Of a stretch of DNA of 63,366 nucleotides, positions 38,831 through 48,491 are shown piece after piece. The DNA lies in NCBI GenBank assembly GCA_900696485.1, contig CAADGG010000035.1:1-63366 (forward strand). Direction: 5' to 3'. Position numbers and translations under genes: made by a program. This stretch comes from an uncultured Pseudomonadota bacterium. GTDB taxonomy: Bacteria; Myxococcota_A; UBA9160; PR03. Every line of letters begins with the position of its first letter. Position 1 is the stretch's first letter. The notes beneath the pieces were generated by a model that saw only the letters and a list, made by a program, of their open reading frames with translations, was not told where the DNA came from and did no database searches.

Positions 38831-40021
38831 ATGCCGCACGCGATGGGAACTCGACGGCCGCTGGGGCTCGCCTACTGGCCGCTTCCCGAGGACGATCCGA
38901 AGCTCGCGATCCGCCGCGAGGACGTGCGGATCGTGACTCCCGACGCGGCGCTGGTGCGCGGCATCCTCTGGACCCCGCCGGTCGGCCAGCCGTGGAAGAC
39001 CGCGGTCGTCCTCTCGCACCCGCGCGGGGACTTCTCGGTGCACTACGCCTGCCCGCTGCTCGCGGCCGCGGGCTACGCCGTGCTCGGCTTCGCGACCCGC
39101 TACCTCAACAACGACACCGACTGCCTGCACGAGAACTGCACGCTCGACGTCGAGGCGGCCGTCCTCGAGATGCGCCGGCGCGGCGCGCAGGCGGTGGTGC
39201 TGCTCGGGAACAGCGGCGGCGGCTCGCTGATGGCGCTCGCGCACGTGGAGCGGCACGTCGGCGACGGCTGGATCGCGATCGCCGCGCACCCGGGCGAGGG
39301 CGTGTTCATGAACCAGGTGATCGATCCCTCGGTCGCCGACGAGAGCGATCCCGAATCGGTGATTCCCGAACTCGACATGTACGACCCGGACAACGGCTGG
39401 CGGCCGTGGCCCGAGCCCTGCCGCTACGACCGCGACTGGCTCACGCGCTATCGCGCCGCGCAGCTGGCCCGCGTCGCGCGCATCGATGCGATCGCGAAGA
39501 GTGCGATCGCGAACGCCGAGCAGGCTTCGCGGCTCTGCAAGCTGATCGACCGGCGCGCGGACCCGAAGGCCTGGCGCTATTGGCGCCAGCGCGCGGTGCA
39601 CGCCAAGCACCTGGTCGTCTACCGCACGCTCGCCGACCCCGCGTATCTGGATCTCTCGATCGATCCCGACGACCGGCCGATGGGATCGCTCTTCGCGTTT
39701 CCGGACCCGTTCGACGGCAACTACGGCCGCTTCGGGCTCGGCCGTGTGATGACCGCACGCGGCTGGCTCTCGACCTGGTCGGGGCTCTCCTCGCACGCGA
39801 AGCTCGAGGACACCATGCCGCGCGTTACGGTGCCCGCGCTGATCCTGCACCCGACGGCCGACACGGAGATCCGTCTTTCGCAGGCACGGGCGATCCGTGC
39901 GGCCTGCGCCTCGCCCGACCTCGAGTACCACGAACTCGCCGGCGCGCCTCACTACCTGGAAGGGCACCGGGCGGAGGCGATGGAGCGGACGGCGAGCTGG
40001 CTTCGCGCACGGTTTCCGTGA
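38831..40021 (+). CDS. Alpha/beta hydrolase, cytoplasmic
   Basis: A 396-residue alpha/beta hydrolase. It shows [20 protein letters not shown] in the cap/oxyanion area, the nucleophile elbow [11 protein letters not shown] (Ser128), the acid region [13 protein letters not shown] and a final histidine in [19 protein letters not shown] precedes the ATG at 38831. No signal peptide. It overlaps the transporter gene (GTGA), so the two form an operon: the transporter probably imports the compound that this enzyme hydrolyses. The substrate is unknown. Confidence 0.85.
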   Translation: MPHAMGTRRPLGLAYWPLPEDDPKLAIRREDVRIVTPDAALVRGILWTPPVGQPWKTAVVLSHPRGDFSVHYACPLLAAAGYAVLGFATRYLNNDTDCLHENCTLDVEAAVLEMRRRGAQAVVLLGNSGGGSLMALAHVERHVGDGWIAIAAHPGEGVFMNQVIDPSVADESDPESVIPELDMYDPDNGWRPWPEPCRYDRDWLTRYRAAQLARVARIDAIAKSAIANAEQASRLCKLIDRRADPKAWRYWRQRAVHAKHLVVYRTLADPAYLDLSIDPDDRPMGSLFAFPDPFDGNYGRFGLGRVMTARGWLSTWSGLSSHAKLEDTMPRVTVPALILHPTADTEIRLSQARAIRAACASPDLEYHELAGAPHYLEGHRAEAMERTASWLRARFP

Positions 40022-41796
40022 GCGCGCCCAGAAGCGAGAAGCTCTCGCTCGGGATCAAGCTCGTCTACGGAGCGCCGAGCTTCGCCGGCGCGGCGATGGC
40101 GATTCCCGTCGCCGTGCACATGCCCAAGTTCTACACCGACGAAGTTCTGGTGCCGCTCGGTTGGGTGGCCCTGGCGATGGCGCTCGCGCGCGTGCTCGAC
40201 GCCATCCTCGACCCGTTCGTCGGCTGGCTCAGCGACCACACGAATTCGCGTTGGGGCCGGCGGCGCCCCTGGATCGCGGTCGCAGCGCCGCTGGCGGCGC
40301 TCACGTTCGTCGCGCTGTTCACGCCGCCGACCTGGCTCGATTCGATCGGCGCCGCGGTCTGGTTCGGCACGGCGCTGATGCTCTTCTTTACACTGCAGAC
40401 GATCTACGGCCTTCCACACGGCGCGCTCGGCCCGGAACTCACGCTCGATTATCACGAGCGTTCGATGCTCTTCTCGGTACGCGAGGGTTTCGCACTGATC
40501 GGAACGATGCTCGCGGCGGTCGCGCCGTCGCTCCTGCACGAGGTCTTCGGCGATCCGCGCCGCGAGTTCGCGCTGATGGCGATCACCTACGCCGTGCTGA
40601 TGATCACGCTCTACTGGCTTCTGGTCGCCGTGATCCGCGAGCGTCCGAATTTCGCTCGGCGCGACTCGAATCCGCTCGTCCCCGGCGTGCGCCGTGCATT
40701 GCGCAATCGGTCGTTCTTCATCCTGTTCGCCTGCTACATCGTCTCGAGCATCCCCGGCGCGATCCCAGGCCTGCTGATGCCCTACTTCAACGAGTACGTG
40801 ATCCAGCCCGAGCACCCGGAGCGCTGGCTCGGCGTGTTCCTGTTGGCGTACTTCGGCTCGGGCCTGCTCTGTCTGCCGCTCTGGCTCGCGGCCGCGCGAC
40901 GCTTCGGAAAGCTCAACGCGTGGCTCGCGAGCTTCGTCATGGGCATCACGGGCGGGTCGGCGATGTTCTTCCTGGGCAAGGGCGACACCGTCCGGCTGCT
41001 GTTCCTGATCGCCTGGTCGGGATCAGCCTTCGGGGCGGGGCTGTTCCTGCCGCCCGCGATCCAGGCCGATGTCACCGACTACGACGAACTCCACACCGGC
41101 AAGCGTCGAGAGGCGCAGTATCTGGCCTTCTGGGGTCTGGTGCCGAAGTTCATCGTGATCCCGAGCGCCTCGGTCCCGCTCTCGATTCTCGCCTGGCTCG
41201 GCTACACGCCGAACCAACCGCAGACGCCTGAGGTGATCCTCGCGATCAAGGCGATCTTCGCGCTGACTCCGGCGGTCTTCTCGGCTGCGGCGTTCTTCAT
41301 CGCCTGGCGCTTCCCGATCAGCGAGGCCGTGCACCGGCAGATCCTGCTCGGCGTACAGGCCCACCAGCGCGGCGAGCCCGCGATCGATCCACTCACGAAC
41401 CAGCTCGTGATGCCGCCCGGCGAGAAGCGCGTCGACGAGCGCACCGGCTGGTTCCTCGACCACTTCTCGCGCGGCGAGCTGCTGCGCGTGCTTCGCGACG
41501 GCCCGCGCCGCGCGCTCGCCGACGTCCTGCGTGTGGCGCTCGCGTCGCTCGGGATTTCGCTCGGGGTCGCCGTCTGGGTGATCTACGACCTCGCCGCGAC
41601 CGACGGCAATCCGGGGCCCTTCGCCGTGCTCGCGATCGTGACCGCGGGCTTCTCGTTCACCGCCTTCGCGTTCCACCTGCTCCGCGTCGGGCCGGCGCTG
41701 CGCCTGCGCAAGGCGGCGATCACCGCCGAGACGCTGCGCTCACACCTCGACGAGGCCAACGGATCGGGCGTGGTCGCCGTGTCGTCGGCCGCGTAA
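40018..41796 (+). CDS. GPH/MFS-family sugar-type cation symporter
   Basis: A 592-residue transporter of the glycoside-pentoside-hexuronide (MelB-like) group of the major facilitator superfamily. Diagnostic pieces are [24 protein letters not shown] (first half, cation/sugar motif region), [19 protein letters not shown] and [30 protein letters not shown]. About twelve helices are visible, with a cytoplasmic insertion of about 100 residues (residues 430-520). That makes it longer than the usual 450-500. The GTG start overlaps the hydrolase stop. Substrate unknown; related proteins in this kind of genome are often annotated as sugar or steroid-conjugate carriers. Confidence 0.88.
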   Translation: MSAPRSEKLSLGIKLVYGAPSFAGAAMAIPVAVHMPKFYTDEVLVPLGWVALAMALARVLDAILDPFVGWLSDHTNSRWGRRRPWIAVAAPLAALTFVALFTPPTWLDSIGAAVWFGTALMLFFTLQTIYGLPHGALGPELTLDYHERSMLFSVREGFALIGTMLAAVAPSLLHEVFGDPRREFALMAITYAVLMITLYWLLVAVIRERPNFARRDSNPLVPGVRRALRNRSFFILFACYIVSSIPGAIPGLLMPYFNEYVIQPEHPERWLGVFLLAYFGSGLLCLPLWLAAARRFGKLNAWLASFVMGITGGSAMFFLGKGDTVRLLFLIAWSGSAFGAGLFLPPAIQADVTDYDELHTGKRREAQYLAFWGLVPKFIVIPSASVPLSILAWLGYTPNQPQTPEVILAIKAIFALTPAVFSAAAFFIAWRFPISEAVHRQILLGVQAHQRGEPAIDPLTNQLVMPPGEKRVDERTGWFLDHFSRGELLRVLRDGPRRALADVLRVALASLGISLGVAVWVIYDLAATDGNPGPFAVLAIVTAGFSFTAFAFHLLRVGPALRLRKAAITAETLRSHLDEANGSGVVAVSSAA

Positions 41797-42049
41797 CGCT
41801 CGAGCACGGGATCGAGACGGGTGCCCCTTCGAGATCCGAATCGTAGTTGTCCGGATCGGGCGAACCTCTCGTCGGAGTCCCACCGACAGCGCTCGGATCG
41901 TTCCACCAGGGGCCCCCCCGGCCTCGAGATGTTGGCCGGCGTACCCTCTGGCCGGCACGCGGCGGAGCGAGCCGAGCGATCGGGCGGTTCGAGCCCGGTC
42001 CTCGTCGCCTGCAGAGAACGCCAGAGCGCGAAGCGAAAAGGAAACGCCC

Positions 42050-43255
42050 ATGCAGTTCGGGATCGATCGTCTCCTCGAGGATGAGCGGCTGCGCAGCGCG
42101 CTCGCCGGCCGCCGGATCGGTCTGGTCGCGCATCCGGCGTCGGTGACCGCCGATCTCACCCATACGCTCGACGCCCTGTGTGCCCTGCCCGAACTCTCGG
42201 TCACCGCTGCGTTCGGACCGCAGCACGGCCTGCGCGGTGACAAGCAGGACAACATGATCGAGTCGCCGGACTTCACCGATCCGGTCCATGGCATTCCCGT
42301 GTTCAGCCTGTACGGCGAGGTGCGGCGTCCCACCGACGCGATGCTGAAGCACTGCGACCTGCTCCTGATCGATCTGCAGGATCTCGGCTGCCGCATCTAC
42401 ACCTTCGTCACCACGTTGTGTTACATACTCGAAGAGGCTGCGCGCCTCGGTCGCTCCGTGTGGGTGCTCGATCGTCCCAACCCCGCCGGCCGGCCGATCG
42501 AAGGGCTCCGCCTGGTCGACGGCTGGCAGAGCTTCGTCGGCGCGGGTCCCCTGCCGATGCGCCACGGGCTGACGCTGGGCGAGATCGGCCGCTGGTACAT
42601 CGACGTCGCGAAGCTCCGCGTCGACTACCGCGTGATCGAGCTGCAGGGTTGGGAGCCGGACGCGGCGCCGGGCTACGGCTGGCCGCTCGGCGAACGCAGC
42701 TGGGTCAATCCCAGCCCGAACGCCGCGAGCCTGTCGATGGCCCGCGCCTACGCCGGCACCGTCCTGCTGGAGGGCACCACGCTCTCCGAAGGGCGCGGCA
42801 CGACGCGTCCGCTCGAGCTGTTCGGGGCCCCGGACATCGATCCCCGCGCCCTCCTCGCACACCTGCAGGCCGTGGCGCCGGACTGGCTCGCGGGATGCCG
42901 CCTTCGCCCCTGCCACTTCGAACCCACGTTCCAGAAATACGAGGGCCGGCTCTGCCACGGGCTCCAGATCCACGTCGACGATCCGCGCTACGACCACGCC
43001 ACATTCCAGCCCTGGCGGCTGATCGCACTCGTGCTCAAGAGCATTCGCACCTTGGACCCTGCGTATCCGCTCTGGCGGGATTTCCCCTACGAGTACGTGC
43101 ACGACCGCCTCGCCATCGACGTGATCAACGGCGGACCCTCCCTGCGCGAATGGGTGGACGACGACCACGCCACGCCCGCCGACCTCGACGCGCTCGCACG
43201 CGCCGACGAGCACGCCTGGGCGCAGGAGCGCCGCCCGTATCTGATCTATCGATGA
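42050..43255 (+). CDS. Exo-beta-N-acetylmuramidase NamZ-like (DUF1343)
   Basis: A 401-residue protein of family PF07075, whose founding member NamZ removes N-acetylmuramic acid from peptidoglycan chains. Conserved parts: GRRIGLVAHPASVT, FGPQHGLRGDKQDNM, LIDLQDLGCRIYTFVTTL, VLDRPNPAGRP, SLSMARAYAGTVLLEGTTLSEGRG and CHFEPTFQKYEG. Length is normal. There is no signal peptide, so the enzyme would be cytoplasmic, where it might recycle muropeptides; a distinct export route is not seen. It is preceded by a 253-base spacer without genes. Confidence 0.92.
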   Translation: MQFGIDRLLEDERLRSALAGRRIGLVAHPASVTADLTHTLDALCALPELSVTAAFGPQHGLRGDKQDNMIESPDFTDPVHGIPVFSLYGEVRRPTDAMLKHCDLLLIDLQDLGCRIYTFVTTLCYILEEAARLGRSVWVLDRPNPAGRPIEGLRLVDGWQSFVGAGPLPMRHGLTLGEIGRWYIDVAKLRVDYRVIELQGWEPDAAPGYGWPLGERSWVNPSPNAASLSMARAYAGTVLLEGTTLSEGRGTTRPLELFGAPDIDPRALLAHLQAVAPDWLAGCRLRPCHFEPTFQKYEGRLCHGLQIHVDDPRYDHATFQPWRLIALVLKSIRTLDPAYPLWRDFPYEYVHDRLAIDVINGGPSLREWVDDDHATPADLDALARADEHAWAQERRPYLIYR

Positions 43256-43387
43256 CGAGTCGGTCGCGCCGCGTCATGGTCGACCCGGAGCACACGCGCC
43301 CGCGCGGCCGGATCGGGCGGAGCCGTGCAGGGCGCAGGACTCGCCGGGGGGAACCGCCCGGTCCCACTCGGAGAATCGCGCCGAGGG

Positions 43388-44140
43388 TTACCGCCCCGTC
43401 CAGTTCGGCGCGCGCTTCTCCGCGAAGGCCCGCGGGCCTTCCTTCGCGTCCTCGCTGCCGAAGACCCGGGCCGCGAGCGGGGCCTGCAGCTTCCACGCCT
43501 CGTTCTCGGTGAGTCCCTGCGACTGGCGGATCACCTGCTTGCTCACCGCCACCGCGAGCGGCGCGTTGCGCGCGATGCGCTCCGCGAGCTCGAACGCGAC
43601 CTCGGCGGCCTGGCCCGGTTCGGCCAGCCGCGCGACGAGCCCGAGCTCGTGCGCCTGCTCGGCCGAGATCGGATCGGAGGTGAGCGCCATCTCCATGGCG
43701 ACGCCGTAGGGCACCCGCGCGGGCAGGCGGAACAGACCGCCGCCGGCCGCGAAGAGCCCCTTGTTGACCTCGGGAATGCCCAGCTTCACACCGCGCGCCG
43801 CCACGATGAGATCGCAGGTGAGCGCCATCTCGAGTCCGCCGGCGAGCGCGAAGCCCTCGACGGCGGCGATCAGCGGCTTGGCGCTGCCGTCGCGCAGGAA
43901 TCTGCCGAACGAAGCCGGCGGCCCCTCCTTCGCGAAGGCCTTGAGATCCATGCCGGCGCTGAATCCGCCGCCGGCGCCCGTCAGCACGCCCGCCGTCAGT
44001 CCGGTGTCCGCATCCAGTTCGGCGATGGCGGCGACGAGCGCCTCGCCCAGGGCGTTGTTGACCGCGTTCTTCGCCTCCGGACGGTTCAGCGTGATGAGTC
44101 GAACGCGGCCACGAGTTTCGATCAGGACTTCATCGGCCAT
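43388..44140 (-). CDS. Enoyl-CoA hydratase/isomerase (crotonase)
   Basis: A 250-residue crotonase-fold enzyme. The oxyanion-hole and catalytic stretch AAVEGFALAGGLEMALTCD (Glu104) and LGIPEVNKGLFAAGGG (Glu124) are both present, so hydratase activity is likely. AAGGAG lies 7 bases before the ATG at 44140. The same frame is open further upstream, through a piece of IS3 transposase (44198-44383), so gene callers may start it too early. Acts on acyl-CoA thioesters; the chain is unknown. Confidence 0.93.
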   Translation of the reverse strand: MADEVLIETRGRVRLITLNRPEAKNAVNNALGEALVAAIAELDADTGLTAGVLTGAGGGFSAGMDLKAFAKEGPPASFGRFLRDGSAKPLIAAVEGFALAGGLEMALTCDLIVAARGVKLGIPEVNKGLFAAGGGLFRLPARVPYGVAMEMALTSDPISAEQAHELGLVARLAEPGQAAEVAFELAERIARNAPLAVAVSKQVIRQSQGLTENEAWKLQAPLAARVFGSEDAKEGPRAFAEKRAPNWTGR

Positions 44141-44197
44141 GCTGTTTCTCCTTGCTTCGAGGGCGTCCGGATGCCGCCGTCGACGCGGATGTGAACT

Positions 44198-44383
44198 GCC
44201 CCTGCTTTTGCGGAGACTCGGTTCGTGGAGTCCGACCCCCATGGCCGGGCTCGGTTGTCGTGCATCGTACGTTGCCGCGAACTCGGCCAGTGGAACATCT
44301 CCGATCGAGCTGAGAAGCCGCCGGTTGTTGCACCCATCGACCCATGGGAGTGTCGCAAACTCGATCTCCTCGATGCCGGCCTC
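44198..44383 (-). mobile_element. C-terminal scrap of an IS3-family transposase
   Basis: 62 codons reading EIEFATLPWVDGCNNRRLLS, IGDVPLAEFAATYDARQPSP, then AMGVGLHEPSLRKSRG, the integrase C-terminal (rve_3) end of IS3-group OrfB (compare ATLEWVDWFNxRRLL...PPAEFE..YY). The stop is lost, and the frame runs in phase into the enoyl-CoA hydratase. The rest of the insertion sequence and its terminal repeats are not recognised, so this is a fossil. Confidence 0.75.
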
Positions 44384-44427
44384 CGCGAGCCGGGTCGCCG
44401 GTGAGGCCGACACCGGGCGCTCCGGCT

Positions 44428-44844
44428 TCACTTCCTGCGTGGGGCTCGCTCGCGACCGTCCCCCTCGCGGCGATCGAGCAGCACGTAGCCGGGGAGGTCC
44501 AAGGCACGGAACAGGGGACGCAGCGGAGCGGGCAGATGGGTCGCGGCGGCGCCGAAGGCGACGATCCGCGGGTTGCGCAGCGCGACCCGGTGTCCCCGCT
44601 GCTCGACCTCTCCTCCGCGCGCGACCAGGAGGTTGCGGGCCCAGTCCACGTCGCGGCCGTAGGTCAGCGGGATCACAAAGCCCTTCGCCGAGGGGAAGGC
44701 GAGTACGGGCGTGCGGTGGGCCCGGCCGCTCTGGCGCCCGACGTGGTGCACCACGGCGAGCGGCGGAACGCGCCACGCGAAGGTCCGCATCAGCGGATTC
44801 GTGAAGACCCGGTTCACCCGGCGCAGGAAGTACGGGAAGTTCAT
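44428..44844 (-). CDS. Deazaflavin (F420)-dependent nitroreductase family protein (DDN-like)
   Basis: A 138-residue split-barrel protein of the F420H2-dependent Ddn/nitroreductase family. Family parts: PPLAVVHHVGRQSGRAHRTP, VLAFPSAKGFVIPLTYGRDV, DWARNLLVARGGEVEQRG. Length fits (about 130-150). The LLM oxidoreductase at 8675 and this gene both point to F420 use by the host. ATG at 44844. Single gene. Confidence 0.85.
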   Translation of the reverse strand: MNFPYFLRRVNRVFTNPLMRTFAWRVPPLAVVHHVGRQSGRAHRTPVLAFPSAKGFVIPLTYGRDVDWARNLLVARGGEVEQRGHRVALRNPRIVAFGAAATHLPAPLRPLFRALDLPGYVLLDRREGDGRERAPRRK

Positions 44845-44873
44845 GCGCGCATTCTACTCCCCGCAGCGGCACG

Positions 44874-45014
44874 GTGCGCGAGCTGCTTGTCGCGACGCTC
44901 GGCTGCCGCATCGAGTGGGGCCGTTTCGCCTACGCGAGCCGCTGCGGCGCCGGCTTCGCGTTCCTCCGTGCCGGCCTCATGCTGGAGGGCATCGCGATCG
45001 CGCTCGGCGGCTGA
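44874..45014 (+). CDS. Possible 46-residue hydrophobic protein
   Basis: A short frame from GTG 44874 to TGA 45014 with strong third-position G/C bias, reading ELLVATLGCRIEWGRFAYAS and AFLRAGLMLEGIAIALGG. It lies in the 337-base gap between the deazaflavin reductase and the SDR gene. No ribosome site is evident; a gene remnant is as likely. Confidence 0.25.
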   Translation: MRELLVATLGCRIEWGRFAYASRCGAGFAFLRAGLMLEGIAIALGG

Positions 45015-45181
45015 GTGCGGGCCAATCCTGGCGCGACGCCCTGCGCGCATCTCGCTGTTCGACGGCGCGTGGCGGCTGCTCCGTCGCGTCGGACGGAACC
45101 AAGTCGAACATGGCGAGATCATCGCCGCGACTCACCGGCGCGTAGGTCCCTCCCGTCCTTCAGGAGAAAGAAGCGGGCCGG

Positions 45182-46015
45182 TCAGCGCGCCAGGCGGCGC
45201 TGCTCAGCCCACGCCAATAGCCGCGAGACGAGCTCCGGCGCCAGCCGCCTGAGATACCAGGCCATCCACGCCTCGGGCGAGACCGGCGCGATGCTGCGGT
45301 TGCGCTGGATGGCCCGCAGCACGTTCCCGGCGACGCGGTCGGGCCCGTAGCCGCGCTTGCGGTACGCCTCGACCATCTCCTCGCGCTGGCCGGCCGCGGC
45401 GTACCGGCCGCGCAGGGGCGCGCTGCGCGTGATCGGCGTGTCGATGATGCCCGGGCAGATCGCGGTGACGCCGATCCGGTGCCGGCGAAGCTCGCCGCGG
45501 AGCGACTCCGTGAGGCCCAGAACTGCGTACTTCGTGGTCACGTAGGCGGAGAGCGCCTCCGCCGGCACGTAGCCCGCCATCGACGAGACGTTGACGACGT
45601 GTCCGCCGGCGCCGCGCTCCACCATCTTCGGCGTGAAGAAGTGGCAGCCGTGGACGACGCCGAGGAGGTTGATGCCGAGGATCCAGTCCCAGTCCTCGAG
45701 GGAAGTATCGAGAAAGCCCGCTCCGAGGCCGACGCCCGCGTTGTTCATCAGGATGTCGACGGTACCCACCCGCGCGGACGTCTCCTCCGCGAAGCCGCGC
45801 ATCTGCTCGCGATCGGCGACGTCGACCCGGCGCGCGAGCACGTCCCGCCCGAGGCCCCGGAGCGCGGCCTCGGTGTCCGCCAGACCCGCCGGGTCGCGGT
45901 CGGCGATCACGAGGTCCGCGCCGCGCCTCCCGAAGGCCAGTGCGGTCTCCCGGCCGATTCCGCTGCCGGCGCCGGTCACGAGAGCGACCTTGCCGTGCAG
46001 GCTCCGGACGTCCAT
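45182..46015 (-). CDS. Short-chain dehydrogenase/reductase
   Basis: A 277-residue classical SDR. Cofactor motif VTGAGSGIGRETA (residues 13-25), NNAGVG (91-96), and the catalytic Ser144/145, Tyr158 and Lys162 (VNVSSMAGYVPAEALSAYVT, then TKYAV). GGAGGAG lies 5 bases before the ATG at 46015. The C terminus has a hydrophobic, Leu/Trp-rich end (WLAWYLRRLAPELVSRLL-like). The substrate is unknown; such SDRs are common in lipid and steroid pathways. Confidence 0.92.
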   Translation of the reverse strand: MDVRSLHGKVALVTGAGSGIGRETALAFGRRGADLVIADRDPAGLADTEAALRGLGRDVLARRVDVADREQMRGFAEETSARVGTVDILMNNAGVGLGAGFLDTSLEDWDWILGINLLGVVHGCHFFTPKMVERGAGGHVVNVSSMAGYVPAEALSAYVTTKYAVLGLTESLRGELRRHRIGVTAICPGIIDTPITRSAPLRGRYAAAGQREEMVEAYRKRGYGPDRVAGNVLRAIQRNRSIAPVSPEAWMAWYLRRLAPELVSRLLAWAEQRRLAR

Positions 46016-46080
46016 GGCTTCTCCTCCCGGGCGAGCTGTCGCATGATAGGTCCGATCGACGGCCGGGAAGGAGCGGTGTC

Positions 46081-46650
46081 ATGGAGCGGAGCCTCGGAGC
46101 GCTCTGGCTGGCCGCGGCGATCTGCGCCGCGACGCCCGGCTGCGACGATTCGCCGCCGCCGCGCCCGCCGCCCGCGCCCGAGGCCTCGTGGACGCCCGAG
46201 CGCAGCCGCGAGGCGGAAGCGTACGCGCGGCAACTCGCCGCACGCGAGCCCGCCGCCTCGAGCGGCCTCGCGGTGCACCTCGCCTTCGGGACGGACGCGG
46301 ATCTCGACCTCTACGTCACCGGCCCCGACGAGGAGACGGTCTACTATGCCAACACCCCGGCCCGTAACGGCGGCGCCCTCCTCGAGGACCGGCGCTGCAC
46401 CCACGACGCCCCCCGGATCGAGACCGTGCACTTCCCGGCGCCACTCGCTCCCGGTCGGTACCGTGTCGGCGTCGACTACCCTCACGCCTGCGGCGACGAC
46501 CCGGCGCCCGCGCCGTTCGCGCTGAAGATCGAAGGCCCGGACGGCGGCGCAGAGGAGCGAGGGGTGGCCCGATTCCACGTCTTCGCGCCGGTCGTGCTCG
46601 AGTTCGACGTCTACGACCGGCCTGGATCCGGAACGGAGGTGCAGCCATGA
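46081..46650 (+). CDS. DUF2135/YfaP-like lipoprotein
   Basis: A 189-residue lipoprotein (signal LGALWLAAAICAATPGC, lipidated Cys21) with a Pro-rich linker and a beta-sandwich domain. The domain contains DADLDLYVTGPDEETVYYAN, GGALLEDRRCTHDAPRIET and APGRYRVGVDYP, the pattern of YfaP/DUF2135 domains (DxDLxVxDPxGE...GxYxVxVxxF). It is the first gene of a three-gene overlapping operon; its stop overlaps the next ATG. Likely a periplasmic binding or scaffold partner of the heme/propeller protein. Confidence 0.82.
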   Translation: MERSLGALWLAAAICAATPGCDDSPPPRPPPAPEASWTPERSREAEAYARQLAAREPAASSGLAVHLAFGTDADLDLYVTGPDEETVYYANTPARNGGALLEDRRCTHDAPRIETVHFPAPLAPGRYRVGVDYPHACGDDPAPAPFALKIEGPDGGAEERGVARFHVFAPVVLEFDVYDRPGSGTEVQP

Positions 46651-48491
46651 GTCCGTACCCGATGCGGCGGGCTCGTCCTGCGTGCCGCGTCCCGATCTAC
46701 GCCGTACTCGTCGCGCTGCCGCTTCTTGCGCTCGGCCTTGCGGAGCCGCACCCGGCTGCGGCGGCCGAACTCGCCGGCCGTGTCACCGGCCCCGACGGCG
46801 TCCCCGTCGTGGGCGCGCTCGTGACGGCCGAGCGGGGCGACCCCGCTCGCGGCACCACGGTGTTCTCCGACGCCGACGGCCGCTTCGCGATCCCGGGCCT
46901 CGACGCCGGCGTCTGGGAGCTGCGCGTCCGCCGGATCGGCTGGCGCGATCGGCGCGAGGCCGTGCCGGTGCCCGGCGCCGAGTGGGCCGCGACGCTCGAG
47001 CGTGAGACCGACGCCGCCGCCCTGGCCGAGCAGTTGCCCGCCAACCGCTGGTTCGCCCTCCTGCTCGACGAGATCGACGACCCCGTCCACCGCGAGCAGT
47101 TCGTCCGCCAGTGCACGTACTGCCACCAGCAGGGCAGCCCGGCGACCCGTGTGCCGCGCGAGGACTGGCAGTGGGAGAAGGTTCTGGCCCTGATGGCGCG
47201 GCTCGGCGGCGGGCTCACCGAGGACGTGCGCGTGCAGGTGCCCCGCTGGTTCGCGGCGGCCTACGACCCGGATCACGCGATCCCGCGCCTGACGAAAGGA
47301 ATGGCGACACCCGCGTTCGCGCCGCCGCCTCCGCCCGAGGTGCGCCGGGCCGTGATCGACGAGTGGGTCCTGGGCGGCCGGGCCTCGATGCAGCACGACC
47401 TGATGGTGCACCCGAGCGGCCACGTCTACTCGGTCGACATGATGCAGGACGCCCTCTTCCGCCTGGACCCGGAGACTGGCGAGACGAAGAGCTTCCCCAT
47501 CCCCGACGACGGACTGCCGCTCGGTGGCGTCTTCGCGACCGGTGGATCGCCGCTCGTTCCCAACTCCAACGCGCACGTCGGTCCCCACTCGCTGCAGGTC
47601 GGGCCGGACGGCTCGGTGTGGGTCACGCTGGCGCTCGGCAATCGCCTCGGGCGCTTCGATCCCCGGAGCGAGCAGTGGAAGCTGTACGCCCTGGACGAGG
47701 GCTTCTACCCGCACACCCTGCGCGTCGACGGCAAGGGCCGCGTCTGGTTCACGATCGCCGGCTCGAATCACGTGGCGCGCTTCGACCCCGCGCAGGAGCG
47801 CTTCGAGACGATCCGCCTGCCGGCCCAGAGCCTCCGGCAGGACGTGATGCTGCGCCTGATTCCCGTCTTCTTGTGGCTCTCCCAGTACGTCGAGATCGAC
47901 CTCGGCGCGGCCAGCGAGGGCGTCGTCGGCATGCCGGTCCCCTACGGCATCGACATCGCCCCGGACGGCGACGTCTGGTTCAGCCAGCTCAATGCACACC
48001 GGATCGGCCGCATCGACCCCGAAACACTCGCCGTCGAGATGGTGGACACCCCCTTCACGGCGCCGCGGCGCCTGCGCTTCGACTCCCAGGGAAAGCTCTG
48101 GATCCCGGGCTTCTCCTCCGGCCTCGTCTCGCGCTTCGACCCGAAGACGCGCTCGTTCGAGAGCTGGGAGATCCCGATCGAGCCGAAGGGCACCGAGACC
48201 CCCTACGCGCTCCACGTCGAGCGCTCGACCGACACCGTCTGGATCTGCGGCACCAACAGCGACACCCTGATCCGCTTCGATCCGGAGCGGGAGAGGTTCC
48301 TCGTCTACCCCCTACCGACGCGGGTGACCTACACGCGCGAGATCGACTTCGATTCCCGAGGCCGGGTCTGGACCTCGAACTCCAACACGCCGACCTGGCA
48401 GATCGAACGCGGGCAGCCGCGGGTGATCCGGCTCGACCCCCGCGACCCGGACGGTCCGACCCCGGCCCACACGCTCGCCGGTGTACCGTGA
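46647..48491 (+). CDS. Heme c / Vgb-like beta-propeller fusion protein
   Basis: A 614-residue exported protein with an unusual domain order. Residues 15-40: signal (VLVALPLLALGLAEPHPAAA). 41-115: carboxypeptidase-regulatory-like fold (AGRVTGPDGVPVVGALVTAE, FSDADGRFAIPGL). 130-235: a small cytochrome c-like domain with one heme motif Cys156-Thr-Tyr-Cys159-His160. 245-610: a seven-bladed propeller of the virginiamycin B lyase (Vgb) type, with repeated GxVWF/T...N.I.R.DP strands (DGSVWVTLALGNRLGRFDP, KGRVWFTIAGSNHVARFDP, DGDVWFSQLNAHRIGRIDP, QGKLWIPGFSSGLVSRFDP). A propeller joined to heme c, with a cytochrome c gene downstream, suggests a periplasmic oxidoreductase. Substrate and active site unknown. 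The start overlaps the upstream stop. Confidence 0.87.
   Translation: MSPYPMRRARPACRVPIYAVLVALPLLALGLAEPHPAAAAELAGRVTGPDGVPVVGALVTAERGDPARGTTVFSDADGRFAIPGLDAGVWELRVRRIGWRDRREAVPVPGAEWAATLERETDAAALAEQLPANRWFALLLDEIDDPVHREQFVRQCTYCHQQGSPATRVPREDWQWEKVLALMARLGGGLTEDVRVQVPRWFAAAYDPDHAIPRLTKGMATPAFAPPPPPEVRRAVIDEWVLGGRASMQHDLMVHPSGHVYSVDMMQDALFRLDPETGETKSFPIPDDGLPLGGVFATGGSPLVPNSNAHVGPHSLQVGPDGSVWVTLALGNRLGRFDPRSEQWKLYALDEGFYPHTLRVDGKGRVWFTIAGSNHVARFDPAQERFETIRLPAQSLRQDVMLRLIPVFLWLSQYVEIDLGAASEGVVGMPVPYGIDIAPDGDVWFSQLNAHRIGRIDPETLAVEMVDTPFTAPRRLRFDSQGKLWIPGFSSGLVSRFDPKTRSFESWEIPIEPKGTETPYALHVERSTDTVWICGTNSDTLIRFDPERERFLVYPLPTRVTYTREIDFDSRGRVWTSNSNTPTWQIERGQPRVIRLDPRDPDGPTPAHTLAGVP

Noticed and set aside
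44344..45252. Long plus-strand frame across the deazaflavin reductase and SDR ends
   Set aside because: Antisense to two convincing genes and of shadow composition.
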